The position numbers and the translations under genes were made by a program. A stretch of DNA of 64,000 nucleotides from Dryas octopetala. Its lineage: Eukaryota > Streptophyta > Magnoliopsida > Rosales > Rosaceae. The stretch spans positions 19,824,910 through 19,888,909 of the forward strand of contig OY992839.1 of NCBI GenBank assembly GCA_963921425.1, written 5' to 3'. The notes under the pieces are model-generated. The model was not told where the DNA came from and did no database searches. It saw nothing but the letters and a program-made list of their open reading frames with translations. This document shows, one piece after another, positions 1 through 11,553 of the stretch; position 1 is the stretch's first letter, and every line of letters starts with the position of its first letter.

Positions 1-600
1 AAACACACATTAAGCAATGAGCATACACACACATGGATATAAGCATAACTGCATAAGCATAAAACAAAAGGATTTAGGACATATGCATTTGGAACCGGTT
101 TATAAGAGAGACCCATTGTAAATAACAGCATCTGGACACATAAAGGGTTGGAAATTACTTGACCAAAAAAAAAAGGGTTGGAAACTAAGCTAAAACAGTC
201 ACTTTTTAAATTGGTTGTGAACAAACTATAATGTAAGCCCAAATCACACTCAAACACACATTAGGCAATAAACAGACATACACATGGATAGATTGAATCT
301 TAGAATTCTAAGAGTCATGTACTGAAAACCACAGAGAATATAAATTGGCCAAAAGACATTATAAACAACAGCATAACAAAGCTAAAACATTAAGGCAATA
401 ACCAGACACACACATGGATAGATTGATTTAATCTTGGAATTCTAAAAGTCATGTAATGTAAAACCATAATATAAATTGGCAAAAGGACATTGTAAACAAC
501 AGCATCCGGAAACCTAAGGGTTTAAAACTAAGCTAAAACATATTTAGATTGAATCTTGAAATTCTAAAAGTCCTGTACTGAAAAACTATTTGCTTACCAC
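1..600. repeat. Degenerate tandem/segmental repeats downstream of the B3 gene
   Basis: Blocks of the pattern ACACACATGGATAGATTGAA followed by TCTTAGAATTCTAAAAGTC and ATAAATTGGC recur near 1, 246, 388 and 541 with irregular spacing of about 140-240 bp. The last block runs into the 3' end of the B3 gene. No coding region is visible. These look like old local duplications. Confidence 0.6.
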
Positions 601-602
601 TG

Positions 603-1157
603 TTAGTTGATGCGTTTAAGCACAGAGAATATAAATTGGCGCTTGCCAGCATGCCAATAAAGCCCGACCTCATCCCCTTGTTCAATCCCCCTCCGTATTA
701 TAAATTCTTGATGCCAACTTCCCCCAAGCTTATAGCCCACCCTCTTCCGAAACATAACAAAATGCAGTGTTCTGGAGTCATAATCGTACACTGGAACTCT
801 ACGTTGAGCTCGAGGTTGAGTTTCAAGGTTACCCAAGCGGGGAATCAGATGTTTGTCCACCAACTTTTTACTCAAACCCAAATTTTCCAAATCTGAGTAT
901 ATAAGGACCTTTTTGAACGTCCAAGGGTCTCTGTCGAGAGTTAATTTGGTGTACACCCCACGCTGACTTTCCTCCTTTTCTTCAGCTTTGGTATAGTTTC
1001 TGAAAGATTCAAGATTGGCAATGTGCAGTCTCTCTTCTTCGGCTTCGTGTTCCTCCATTGTTACCATGTGCTGATCTTGTTGCAGATTCAGAAAAGCAGG
1101 TTCTTGGATCCAAGAAGGATCCCAGAGAAAAAGGCCAGTAGATATGCCAATATCCAT
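603..1157 (-). CDS. Short B3-domain protein (REM/At1g05920-like family)
   Basis: A single-exon 184-residue reading frame starting at an ATG at 1157 and stopping at 603. Residues 1-75 contain an acidic, Glu-rich stretch (about 34-66). Residues about 80-181 resemble the plant-specific short B3 family annotated as 'B3 domain-containing protein At1g05920-like'. Visible marks are a KKxLxxSDLxxLGLSKKLVDKHL segment, a central YDxDSRTLHFVMFRKR strand, GGSWHQEF, and the terminal GDEVGLYW...FIFSVL strand pair. In this family B3 is a DNA-binding fold, so a nuclear DNA-binding role is expected but not shown. The length is typical for the family. A TATA-like box lies about 245 bp upstream. Family recognition is from residue pattern only. 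An expressed gene is likely, but a pseudogene cannot be excluded. Confidence 0.72.
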   Translation of the reverse strand: MDIGISTGLFLWDPSWIQEPAFLNLQQDQHMVTMEEHEAEEERLHIANLESFRNYTKAEEKEESQRGVYTKLTLDRDPWTFKKVLIYSDLENLGLSKKLVDKHLIPRLGNLETQPRAQRRVPVYDYDSRTLHFVMFRKRVGYKLGGSWHQEFIIRRGIEQGDEVGLYWHAGKRQFIFSVLKRIN

Positions 1158-1400
1158 GGAGAAAGACGAAAACTTTGTGATAATGCAAAGGAAGAGAAAT
1201 CAGAGAAAGATGTAATCTTCGTGACAATGCAAAGGGAGAGGAATCAGAAGGAAAAAAGCTTTCTTTGTGAGAAAGCGAAGCTTTCTTGATTATTCTCGGT
1301 TATGGAGGGAAGAACTTTGAGAATGCGAGGGAATTATGAGACTATGGGAGAGAATGGGAGGGAGACTGAGGGGACTTGAATGATCGAAAGGCCGATCTAT

Positions 1401-1408
1401 ATTATATA
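1401..1408 (-). promoter_or_regulatory. Candidate TATA box of the B3 gene
   Basis: On the minus strand this reads TATATAAT, about 245 bp upstream of the B3 start codon. The intervening purine-rich stretch looks like a 5' untranslated region. Position and sequence are the only support. Confidence 0.4.
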
Positions 1409-1502
1409 TGTCTTATGGTGACCCAAGCAATTTCAGCCCACCCCACTCCTAATCAAATGAAAAGCCCAATCCAATGGAATTAGAGGAGATTCTTTTAATA
1501 AA

Positions 1503-1883
1503 GGGTTAAAAACATTTTCAGTCCTGTTTTTTGCTCCGAAAACAGATTTGGTCCATATGATTTCAAAATTTTACATTTGGTCTCTGAGTTTTATGTTTTT
1601 TTCAATATAAGGACAATTTTAACAAACTCAAAATTTTAATTTTGTTTAAAAATCAAATGAAAGGTTACACATATATGATTTTTTTGTCATTTTTTAGTGT
1701 AACTCACGAGTTTATTAATTTTAATTTGAGAAAAAATCTCATCATGGTTATAAAATGTTCTTAAATTGCAAATAATATAAAACATAAGGACAAAATGCGG
1801 AATTTTGAAATGCGGAATTTTGAAATTACAGGGACCAAATTTATTTTTGAGGTAAAACACGGGGACCAAAAATGTTTTTTCCC
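1503..1883. mobile_element. Mutator-like MITE (381 bp, 9-bp TSD)
   Basis: The ends are inverted repeats: the left starts GGGTTAAAAACATTTTCAGT and the reverse complement of the right starts GGGAAAAAACATTTTTGGTC. The flanks carry an identical 9-bp direct repeat TTTAATAAA at 1494-1502 and 1884-1892. A 9-bp target duplication with GG(G)-starting terminal repeats is the Mutator-superfamily signature. There is no coding capacity, so it is a non-autonomous element. Confidence 0.85.
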
Positions 1884-1892
1884 TTTAATAAA

Positions 1893-2245
1893 CCACATGT
1901 GTTTTAGGTTTTATTTCTTTTATTTATTTATTTTTGGTAGGGGATTCCTTGTTCAGTTTTTTTTATCCACATAGTGCATTTTCTAAAAATTAGTCTGTAC
2001 TACATCTTTGCCATGACTTTTAACTTCTAATACCATAATTGTTAATATATAACAATCATATTAGTTTTATTAACAATCAGGTTAGTTTGACTGCATGTTA
2101 TTCCATTGACTTCACTTGAGTGGGCTACAATTAGCATTTATTTCTTATTTTTGGTATTTCTCTTTCTTCTCTCTTCCTCCTCAAGTCTCTTTCTTCTCTT
2201 TCCTCTGCTCTCTCTCTTCTCCTTTTGGAGCTTCAACGCGTTTCA
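1893..2245. other. AT-rich intergenic, then pyrimidine tract
   Basis: No gene is visible. From about 2157 to 2225 the plus strand is a T/C-rich tract of the kind found in plant 5' leaders, directly before the short reading frame at 2246. Confidence 0.4.
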
Positions 2246-2401
2246 ATGGCAGCATCAATTTCTGGCTTGGCCGCACGGGCGGCTTTAAGAGCCCGAACCT
2301 GGTTGCCTTGGCTCTCCACCTCCGAGAGCTTATGGGCAAGGGATCTGCGGTTGGATGGAGGATTGGGGATGATCACAGCTCGAGATAGACTCCTACTTTG
2401 A
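2246..2401 (+). CDS. Possible 51-residue protein or first exon fragment
   Basis: An ATG in fair context (TTTCAATGGC) opens a 51-codon frame starting MAASISGLAARAALRART. It is Ala/Arg/Leu-rich with few acidic residues, the composition of an organelle transit peptide. It follows a pyrimidine-rich leader-like tract. I do not recognise a family. It could be the first exon or a captured fragment of a mitochondrial or plastid protein gene. It could also be chance. No downstream exon is evident, because the following DNA is a degenerate tandem repeat. Confidence 0.25.
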   Translation: MAASISGLAARAALRARTWLPWLSTSESLWARDLRLDGGLGMITARDRLLL

Positions 2402-2446
2402 TTTATTATTAGTAGCAGTATCTTGATTTTTTTTTTTAAGCTCAAT

Positions 2447-2640
2447 TTCTGAAACTGCAAGTAAAAATGTGAAACTGCAATTTATGGAACTGCAAGTGAA
2501 CTGAAAGTACAATTTATTAGAGATGCAAACTTGCAATTGTAGTTACTAACTGCAAGTGAAACTGCAGTTTCTGAAACTGTAAGTGAACTGCAACTGCAGT
2601 TTATTGGAGTTGCAGTTACTATAGATGGAACTGTAGAATT
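2447..2640. repeat. Degenerate GAAACTGCAAGTGAACTGCAA minisatellite
   Basis: Variants of an approximately 10-11-bp unit (GAAACTGCAAGT, GAACTGCAAGTG, AACTGCAGTTT) repeat for about 190 bp with drift. No coding region. Confidence 0.6.
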
Positions 2641-3242
2641 GAAATCTTTTTTTCGTTGTTTCTATATATAGCAGTTAAAGAAGGATGCTTGAGAGTGAAG
2701 ATGAATAGTTTCCGGTTTGGTAAAGTTGAACAAAGAGATCGATTTGGCCAAGAAAAGAAGGAGATCAGTTTTGGGCTGTTTGTGTAGTTGGTTTGGTTGT
2801 GATGCGTTGATGTTGATATTTTGAAAAGTGTCCGCATGTTATGTTTTGGGTTAATGGAAAAGTGTCCGCAAGTTAATAGAAATGGATTTGGTGTTTTTGG
2901 TTAATATTTTGCTTTGTTAATACTTTATAATTAATGGACTCTACTTTTTATCCTTCTAGCATATTTGTCATCAAATATGTGACAAATGACCAAGATATGA
3001 AATGGTATAACTCAGGAGAGAGCTTGTGTACTAGTTGATGGGCCATCGTGGACTGGATCCTACGTGGCAAGATGGCCTCTCCCTTTAATGGACCGAGATT
3101 CACCCAATCTCATCTCCAAATTAATCACTCTCTTGACATAGGAAAGCAAATGAGAACAATTTCATAAATGCTCTTGGCAAGTTTATAGCAGTTGTCAAAT
3201 TGAATGACATTTTAGAAGAATAGTTAGCTAATAAACAACTCG
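2641..3242. other. Intergenic, no gene seen
   Basis: AT-rich DNA. A short duplication of GAAAAGTGTCCGCA appears near 2823 and 2858. Nothing else can be supported. Confidence 0.4.
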
Positions 3243-3689
3243 TTTCTTGATAAAATTTCTTTTACGAGTTAGTATTTTTATTCTAACACATAATGAAAAG
3301 GACATCCAAAATACCAAATTCAAAGAGATCTTCAGGTACTATCTTATGACCATTTCTCTACACTTAAAAAAACTATGATTAAAACATAGTTGAACTTGAG
3401 CATCCCCTTTGAGGAAAAACCTACCAAAGTGTTCATAGTGAATTTTGTTCATTTAGTAGGAAGAATTTCCAACCTAAAAGCCTAATGTGGTATCTTGGAA
3501 ATTTTGAGCATATATCATCATGTGCCTAATTATTGTAATTTTATTGTTGTTTGATTAAACGTGAATCACTAATTTGACCTTGACAATCCTATAAGGTATG
3601 TGGATGAGGGTTGAGGGTAAAATGGTAAATTCACCACCTTGAACAATTGGGATGTGACACATGGCATGTGCAAGCAAGTAACTTGAACT
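3243..3689. repeat. Dispersed repeat, copy A (direct copy at 29991-30433)
   Basis: About 447 bp is highly similar, in the same orientation, to 29991-30433. It begins TTTCTTGATAAAAT and ends CAAGCAAGTAACTTGAACT in both copies. No terminal inverted repeats or target duplications are evident. It may be a retroelement or LTR fragment. Confidence 0.75.
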
Positions 3690-3905
3690 CCAAACTAGGA
3701 CTAAGGTCACACACGGCAACACTAGTGAAACCCTACATTTTATTTAAATTTACTTGGTTTTTTGGTCATTTTTATTTATTTATTTTATTTCCAATTTGGG
3801 TGTAGAGAGTAATTACTCTCACAAACCTTGTACCTCTTAAAAGCCCAAAACCTTGGAGAGGTTTTAAATTTTCTGATTTGTATTTGGACCCAATAATTGA
3901 TATTT

Positions 3906-4167
3906 GGCTTATTATTTGGTTTGTCCACGGAAAGTATTTCGAATTCTCACATCACCCCATGATGGTTGTTTTGTCTCACGTTACCCTCTGATGTTATATC
4001 ATGTGTCTCACTTAACCTGGTTCCGTCAAGTCCGTCAATATCAACCGTTAGAAGTGGGTAAAGTGGAATACATGAATTAGTTTCAGAGGGTAATGTGATA
4101 CAAAATAAACCTTAGGAGATGAAGTTAGACTAGAAGTTACTTTCAGGGGTGAAATTGTAAGTAAGCC
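3906..4167. mobile_element. Small inverted-repeat element (MITE-like)
   Basis: The two halves are imperfect inverted copies. Left GGCTTATTATTTGG...CACGTTACCCTCTGA pairs with the reverse complement of the right end GGCTTACTTACAATTT...CACATTACCCTCTGA. A clean target duplication was not found. Confidence 0.45.
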
Positions 4168-4975
4168 TAAAAATAATGATATTGTGCAACAACAACTATG
4201 CAACTCACTGTGCAACAACAACTATAAAAAAGGCAAAAACATGATACTTATATTTTTTTTCTTATATAAACATGTCAAAAGTTCATAAAAATAACATAAC
4301 ACACAAAAAATCACCCTTGGAGTCACATAATTGCAAAGTTACTGTCGAAAAGAACTACCACTGCATAGTTACTATCAAACAACGGCTATCAGCATAGTAC
4401 AGTGTCTCATGTGCACTTAGCACCTCTTTATTTTTTGGTCAATTTGAGCACCTTTTATTTTTATAAAGCAATTTTATTTCTCATTAGGTGAATCTTTGTA
4501 ACATTTTGATATATTAGGTGGATTTATTTAACATTAAGGGGAATACCCTTGAAAATCATTTATTTTAAAAATAATCATTTATGATGATTCAAATTGACTA
4601 GTATATATGGAGATTATGAGATATCAGATAGATGCATGTTGTGTTCTTTTCTTAACAAAAAAGAGATAGGCCAGCTAATATGTAACTAATGACATTTAAA
4701 ATAAACAAATTGAATATGTAATACTTAGGGCTGGGTCGGTTTGACCGCAAAATCGGGAATGGACCCGAAACAGAAAAAAATTGAACCAAAGGGAAACCGA
4801 AACCGAGACATCGGTTTGTCAACTGAACTGAGAAGGCCGGTTTGGTTATGATTCCCAGACTCTGGAACCGTTGATAAACTAAACCAAACGGAGCTGAGTG
4901 TATAACACAAATCACCACCCTACCCTAATCAAATAACACTCTCATTTCCTGTTTGTGCCCCTCCATACCCTTTCT
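4168..4975. other. Intergenic; includes an ACCGAAACCG/CGGTTT-rich patch
   Basis: No gene is visible. The patch at about 4728-4905 starts GGGCTGGGTCGGTTTGACCG and is rich in CGGTTT and AACCGAAACCG. Similar patches mark degraded DNA transposon ends in many plants, but the superfamily cannot be fixed here. Confidence 0.35.
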
Positions 4976-5110
4976 CATATATATATATATATATATATAT
5001 ATCTCTCTCTCTCTCTGTGAAGCCATCATCTCCGAACCCCGCCATCATGTCCGAGCCCCTCCATCATCTCCGAGCCCCGCCATCATCTCTGAACCCCTTC
5101 ATCATGTGTC
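4976..5110. repeat. (AT)n(CT)n microsatellite plus 18-20-bp minisatellite
   Basis: An (AT)n run passes into (CT)n at about 4977-5017. It is followed by roughly five variants of GCCATCATCTCCGAACCCC up to about 5110. Confidence 0.8.
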
Positions 5111-5159
5111 CATGCTTCGCACAAGCACACGTAGCCACGTACTGGCTTGTCTAAGCTCC

Positions 5160-6685
5160 CCATAATATACTAATAAAATCTTCTAGAAGGTTTAGAAATT
5201 TGAACCTAAGGTCACATATTGCGCTACCCGAACTATCAGATCAATCATACAAATATAGCAAGTTATAATAATTTAAAAACACAAACATACACAAAATCCA
5301 TAGTTAGAAATGTAGGATAAATCCCCCTACCTGAAATCTAATGCTCTTCAAGTATTCTCTTACATAGCCTATGCATCCCCATCCGTCTTGAATCTATCGC
5401 CTTCTTGTCACGTCACAAAGAAATCCTTCAGTAACTGGTGTTCCTAGTGTTTGACAATACGACAACTTAGTCAAAAGTTAAGTTCAACACAATCTCGTTA
5501 TGACTCATCTCTTTACGTCACACGTCCTTAAATACTCTAGCCCTAAATAGACTCTTTAGGATTTCTAAGTTTCAAGTTAATTTTAAAGTCAAACTACTTA
5601 ACTAATTGCCTTGATTTAAAGTAATTCTACAAATTAATTTAGGTTGGAATAAATCAAACCTAAGTATTATCCAAGTATTTAATTAATTAGTATTTCTCCA
5701 AAATATTCCACTAATAATTAAGCTTGAATAATAGCTTAAATCTAATTTAATCTCTACAAGGTTAATAACCTTTAAATGAATTTCTAAATTAAGGTTACGA
5801 CTAATCATGCTTAATTAAACAAATAGATTAAGCAATTAGATCTCCAAAATAAATCTAAGCATGCTTAATTAATAAATAAATCATACTTAATTAATCTAAG
5901 TATACAACCTAATATTAAAGCCTAAGAAAATAAAATAAAAGATTTACCCGGTTATAGACCTCCAAAGCTAGACTCCACTCCTAAAGGACTCTTCCAAACT
6001 TGGGTCTTCTCTTCCAAGAGAAGGCCTCAAAATGTTTTACTAGGAGAGAGCTTCTTAAAAATATAAGGTTGCTCCAGAATAGAAAGAATAATAACTTTTC
6101 TAGAAAGAGAAAGAGAAACCAAAGTTAGCGTGAGAAGCTCTCAAACTCTATTTGGTGGTGCAAGTGAAAATGAGATACAATGGTCTTTATTTATAGGTAC
6201 AAGGGGGTGAGAAGGAGTTGTAAGTTTTCAATGTGAGATATGATGCTCAAAAGTGTCAAAAACAAGAGAAAAACACATAAGAATCACGAGTTTGGTCAAC
6301 ACAAACTAGCGGGTCACCCGGTTTGTGAGAGAAAACGGGCCGGGTTACCCAGCTACTGTACACGTAGGTCAGGAGAAAGAAAGGCTGGGCTTGACCGGTC
6401 TTCACACGAAATGGACGATCCAGATTAAAAGCCTTTAATGAGGCGCAACAACCTTGATTAAAACACCGGAACTGATTGGGTGCAGCATGAGCTCGCTTGC
6501 TGGCGCCTCGTCAGTGTTAGTGGACTAGTCGCGTTGCGACACGTGTCGTGTGTCAGTCTAGTCAGCAACAATTTCACTTTTAATTCTTTTTCCTATTTTT
6601 CATATTTCTCCAAATTTCGTTAATTCACCAAAAATAGCTCGGGACTCCAAATAATTTCTCTAAAAATCCTACGGACTCGTAATGA
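5160..6685 (-). mobile_element. Probable Ty3/gypsy-type LTR DNA, left part (split by CACTA)
   Basis: This AT-rich stretch has no host gene. Read on the minus strand together with 13108-13404 it starts TGTAACACCGTGAATTTTCG, a common start for plant gypsy LTRs. A TATAAATAAAG-like box lies near 6190 on the minus strand. Part of it (about 6100-6180) resembles 31870-31950, next to a gypsy RNase H fragment. The left boundary is not resolved. Assignment is inference. Confidence 0.4.
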
Positions 6686-9600
6686 CACTACTACAAAATA
6701 GCATTCAGACAACGGATTTTCACCGTTGTCTAAGTTTATAATTTACCGTCGTCTAATCGAGTGTTGTCTATTCATACCCCCAATAGACAACGGATAAAAT
6801 CCGTTGTCCTGGTGCACCTACACAACGGTTATAGATGTACCACCGTTGTATATACAACCTTTAAAATCAATGATTTGGAAGATACCGTTGTTGAGTGCCA
6901 ATTTAAACAACCTTTAAAATCAATGATTTGGAAGATACCGTTGTTGAGTGCCAATTTAAACATCGGTTTATATTTAAAAACCGATGTGTATATATATGTT
7001 AAACAACGGTTATGTTAAGTAAAGAATTGGTTTTACAACTATTTTAGGTAGAAACACGAGGTGAAATAGCCATTAAAACAACGGTTTATTGTTAATAACC
7101 GTTGTGTAGGCTATTGAAAATAGGTATACTGCCATGTCTATAGGTCTTTCATACTACGTTGTTTACATGAAACCGTTGTATGAATGCATTAAAAACATCA
7201 GGTTTTAACCATATAACCATTGTATATACTTATTTGGTACATCGGTTTTGAGTTAGAAACTGTTGTATGAAGGCATTTAGCACAATGGCTTTTTAAGGTT
7301 TGTATGGTATGCTTATGGATTAGACAATGGTTTCTGATATTGAACAATTGTAAGTTAAGGGTATAGACCACGCTTTTGATCGAAAAACGGTTGTATAATG
7401 TGCCTGTTTACATCTGTTTTAAGAAGCTCCCAATTGTCTTTGACCACAATGCAATTATAAACAAAAATGCACAATCTGATGAGATAGACTGTTTTGGTAC
7501 AACCATTGTTCCAAATTGATTCCCATCATAATTAACATTCCTAATAAATTATACATTTACAAAATACCATTCACAATAATAAAGAATTGGAATTTATAAA
7601 ATACTAAATAATATAAGATATTTCAAGATAGTAATTGTATATATGCCTTAACCCAATTCCATTTACAAAACCAACCATGCCATACACAAAAACCCTCCAT
7701 ATATGCCTTTCCAAAATATCAAGCATCAATCTAATCTACCAAATTGCTGCCATATATCAAAAGTACTATCCAGCAAAGCTAGCCTATCAATCATTAATAT
7801 CCCCAAGCTAATCTAACAAAGTAATCAATCATATATATACTCCAAGCTAATCTAACTAAACACATGGCCTACAAAATCAAGTCAAAAAGGTGTCATATAT
7901 GCAATAATCCAACATTAGTCTACATATACTACCCCACAAAGTTTGCCCATTTAGCCCGGACTTCATTGATATCTAGCTTCTTGGGTATAAGTGTTGTCCT
8001 TCCTCCGCTTCCACTGAAACAAGGCAGAAATGGAGTACTAATTAAAAATAAAATTCAACCCAAAATGCAAACCTTCACAGCAGCAACATCAACACCCGGG
8101 GTCTGAGTCTTAAAAATTATTATCAATGCTATTAACAGAATCATTAGAAAGCAAAAAACATAAAAGAGAAAGAACACATGAAATAGATTCCAGACATGTA
8201 GCAGTAACATTGCATCCTCTAAATTCAGCATATTAAGCTTGTTCAAGCCTGCCATGCACAAATGAAAGTCGAGCAACTGAGTCTTAGAAAGGTAAAGATA
8301 AACAAACATTATGAGGGATAAACGTAAATGATCCAGCAAATTGATACCCTAAAGAAAACAGTATGATAATGTCAAATAGGATGCTGGATTTTCCTTGCTC
8401 TCCCTTAGAAAAATTCCTGTTTATAGGCTTTTTCCTTTTATTTTCTCTTAGTACTGTCAACTATAATAATAATAATAATAAGAAATACTCCTAAAAATAG
8501 GAGCATCAGCAGTTGTTGCTCCTTTACAGCTTGAGCTAAGATGGTAGTGCATCAAAGTTGGATTCTCTCTCTATCATAGCCAGTGTGTAAGTAGTGTCAC
8601 CATCCTACTCTTCTAATTGCATATATAAAGAGTCTATGATTGTGTTTGAATGTGTGTGTGTGTACACACGCAAATAAGAAAAACAGAAATTGAGAGAAGC
8701 AGAAAACTATTGATGCATTGACAACTAGAAAAACTATGGAATACCTTTCAAAGAAGAAACTCCATAATCATTAATGTTACAGTTGGATATCTATAACTCA
8801 TTCAAGTTAGCAAACTTCCTACGAGCACATGTTGGAGACATGCATCAATGATGCCTTACCACTCAACATCTCCTCAGTGAGCTCCATCTACTCATTGTAG
8901 TCTGCATAAGTCATTGTACTCAGTCATTTCACCTTCCTTTGATTAAATGAAAAACAATATAAGGAATAAGCTAGTAATGAAGTAGTATTGATTTACCACT
9001 CAACATTTCCTCAGTGAGCTCCATCAAGTCATTGTAGTCTGCAAAAGGCATACAGAAATTACAGGTAGGGAACTGAGGATTATGAGTCATTTCACCTTCT
9101 TTGGATTTAATGCAAACAATATAAGGAATAGGTGTATCAATGTTGGAAGGGACATACGGACAATGCAATGCTGGTATAGTTTAACATTGAACTGTAAACA
9201 TAATGAGGTAGTATTGATTTGTCTCATTGAATCAAGATGTCACTGTAAGACACAATAATAAATTACCATGAAAATATTTGCCGCTCATACATTTTATTGG
9301 TGAAAAAGTAGTATTTGAAATGAAATATTTCTTTGAAATTGTCAGTGTACATACCTTTGTATCAAAGTGCAATCAATCAACACCTTTCCAATTATCAACA
9401 TCATAAGTAGTGTAATGCTTGCAACACCTGCTACCTTGAGCCTACAACCAGTGGCATTGCCTTGACCACTCACTTCTTGCAGATCCCTAACATAATTCAT
9501 TGCATAATTTGACACCACCAAAGAATCCTATAGGCATGAAGACTGCAGCAACTAATGAGTCCAAAAATAATCCAAATCTTGTATCTGTTCTTATTGATTC

Positions 9601-10416
9601 AAGCACACATGAAATTCACTTTAATTGAAAAACGTAGAACAAGAGATTAAAGCATAACTAAAATGAGAATCCCAAAGACAATTTCAGTCAATTACATACC
9701 TAAAAAACCTATACATGGAACTCTTAAATTGCCTAGAAAATTTGGGAAGTTAGGAAAAAGAGATAACCAAAAATCTTAATTTCTTTTTTTCCTAATTATG
9801 ATCGTCTTGGTACTAAGATGATTTTATTTTTCTGCACAATAGCAACAGAGGACTCCCAAAAATTCTTATGTCTATCAGACTCTTAGTAATTGTCACCTTA
9901 CTCATAATTTTATTAACCCATAACTCCTGTTTAATTTCTGAAAATAGATTAACCAAAAACATAAGTAAAAAAAAAAAAAATCTTGCTTTCAAGAATTTGG
10001 AACCCCTTGATTAGTCTAGTTTTTCATTTGTGCAAACGAAATCACTAACAAAAAATAAATAAACTGAATTTTCTTTTCTAGTCCGGCCCTGAACTCTTAG
10101 CATCCAAAGACAACCAAAATAATTTTCTCACCAAGCAAACACCACAAAACAGAGCAAGCATCGAGACACCAATTGCTTCAATTGGAACAAAATTCACCGT
10201 AGAAATGAACATTTAAACCCTAAACTTCCAAGAGAGGTAACGGAATTCAAAGAAGAAAAACCAAGAACCCTAAAATCGAGACCAAATTCAATGCAAGAAA
10301 GATAGAAATGAGAGAAACCCTAACAGAGAAGAACCACTAGGCAAATGAATTGAAGAAATTCAATCACAATAAAAAACACAGAGAGAAGTTAGAAGAGGGA
10401 TAGATAGGGAACGTAC

Positions 10417-10572
10417 GTGAAGGGCATGTGCGAGAGCGGAGTCAAACCAGAGCTCGGCCTTGTGCTTGTCGTCGTTCTCGTCCTTCATGAAGTCGAAGAA
10501 GCACAGCGCCGAGAACTCGTAGACCTCGTCGACCATCATCGTCGTTGTGTTGGAGTCCTCAAGCACAGGCAT
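10417..10572 (-). pseudogene. Captured exon resembling the N-terminus of a TPX2-like protein
   Basis: From an ATG at 10572 the minus strand encodes about 52 residues. These include VDEVYEFSA, FFDFMKDE and KAELWFDSALAHA, the conserved N-terminal pattern of plant TPX2/TPX2-like spindle microtubule-associated proteins. The exon ends at a good donor (CAC|GTACGT at 10415-10416). Intron-like sequence follows, so genomic DNA rather than a spliced transcript was captured. It is much shorter than a TPX2 protein and lies inside a CACTA element. I treat it as a transduplicated fragment. Identity is by recollection of the motif, not a search. Confidence 0.55.
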
Positions 10573-10599
10573 AAAAAGAAAAAACAGATTAGACACAAC

Positions 10600-10841
10600 A
10601 CAATGCACAAATAGTGACCAAGCATTTTTTATGCACTTTAGTGACCAAATTAAAAATAGGTCACTTAAAGTCAAATATTTGGTCACAATTAATTAAAATT
10701 TAAGGGGCAAAATGAATTTCCTTAGAGCCAAACCTTTTAGTGATTAACCAATATTATTGGTCACTAAATCTACTTCTTTAGTGATGAATTTTACATTCAT
10801 CACTAAAATTTTCATCACTATAGCCAATATTTCTTGTAGTG
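10600..10841. mobile_element. Truncated second CACTA-type end nested in the larger element
   Basis: The sequence ends ...CAATATTTCTTGTAGTG; its reverse complement starts CACTACAAGAAATATTGGC, a classical CACTA terminus. TAGTGAC/GTCACTA and TAGTGATGA motifs repeat beside it. No matching left terminus was found, so it looks 5'-truncated. Confidence 0.5.
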
Positions 10842-11224
10842 AATGTCAGGAAGTACAAGAGTTGCTCCTAGATACCTTGCCACTACAACTGCAGCAATCT
10901 ACAGAATACCAAGGAATGGATTACTGAGAGGATAAGGAATTGGTTTAAAATATCAGTGGCTAATTGAAAAAAGTACAACAGAAAATCTTTATGAAAATAT
11001 AAACAAGATATGCAACATCCATAGAGTAGCACTACACATTTCCTATCATATTTAACAACCATTTGATCCACCAATGGACAAAAGGATGAAATGACTGAAT
11101 TTGTTGCAATTTAGGGAAAAAAAAAATTAGACTATATTCAGGAAGATTAAGTTCCAGTTTAGAGGACCCAGAAAAATAAAAGCCAAATAACTCCATCAAC
11201 TAAATGGACTTTTAATTTAAATAC

Positions 11225-11553
11225 CTGTGAAACATGGTATTCAGGGCCATTTGTTAATGAGAAAAGGACAAACCCCTCCGTCTGGTCAACATCATCTGCC
11301 AACCAGGTAACATGTAAGAATTTACAGAAAGGAATTAGGCAACACAGGACTGTGATAAACAATACATGAAACTATCAGTCACTTCAAAATGTAAAGCAAT
11401 CTTACCCAAAGCTGGCTTAGACCAACATGGTTTTAACTCTTCGCCACCATTTTCCCAAGGCCCACCATTCTTCTTAGCAGAGGTAACAAGGCCCTCCTTT
11501 GAAATCTTGGCATTTTCTAAGGTATCTCTTCCTCCCCCTCCTGGAAATTTCTC
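11225..11553 (-). pseudogene. Captured two-exon fragment of an unrecognised host gene
   Basis: Two exon-like blocks lie on the minus strand. Exon A (11553-11406) opens after TATGTAG and ends TTGG|GTAAG. Exon B (11295-11225) opens after GGCAG and ends CACAG|GTATTT. The reading frame continues across the intron: exon A ends in phase 1, and the joined frame stays open to the exon B donor. The encoded residues include GGPWENGGEELKPCWSKPAL and GFVLFSLTNGPEYHVSQ. I do not recognise the family. The intact frame and splice sites argue for a real host gene fragment carried by the CACTA element. Confidence 0.5.
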
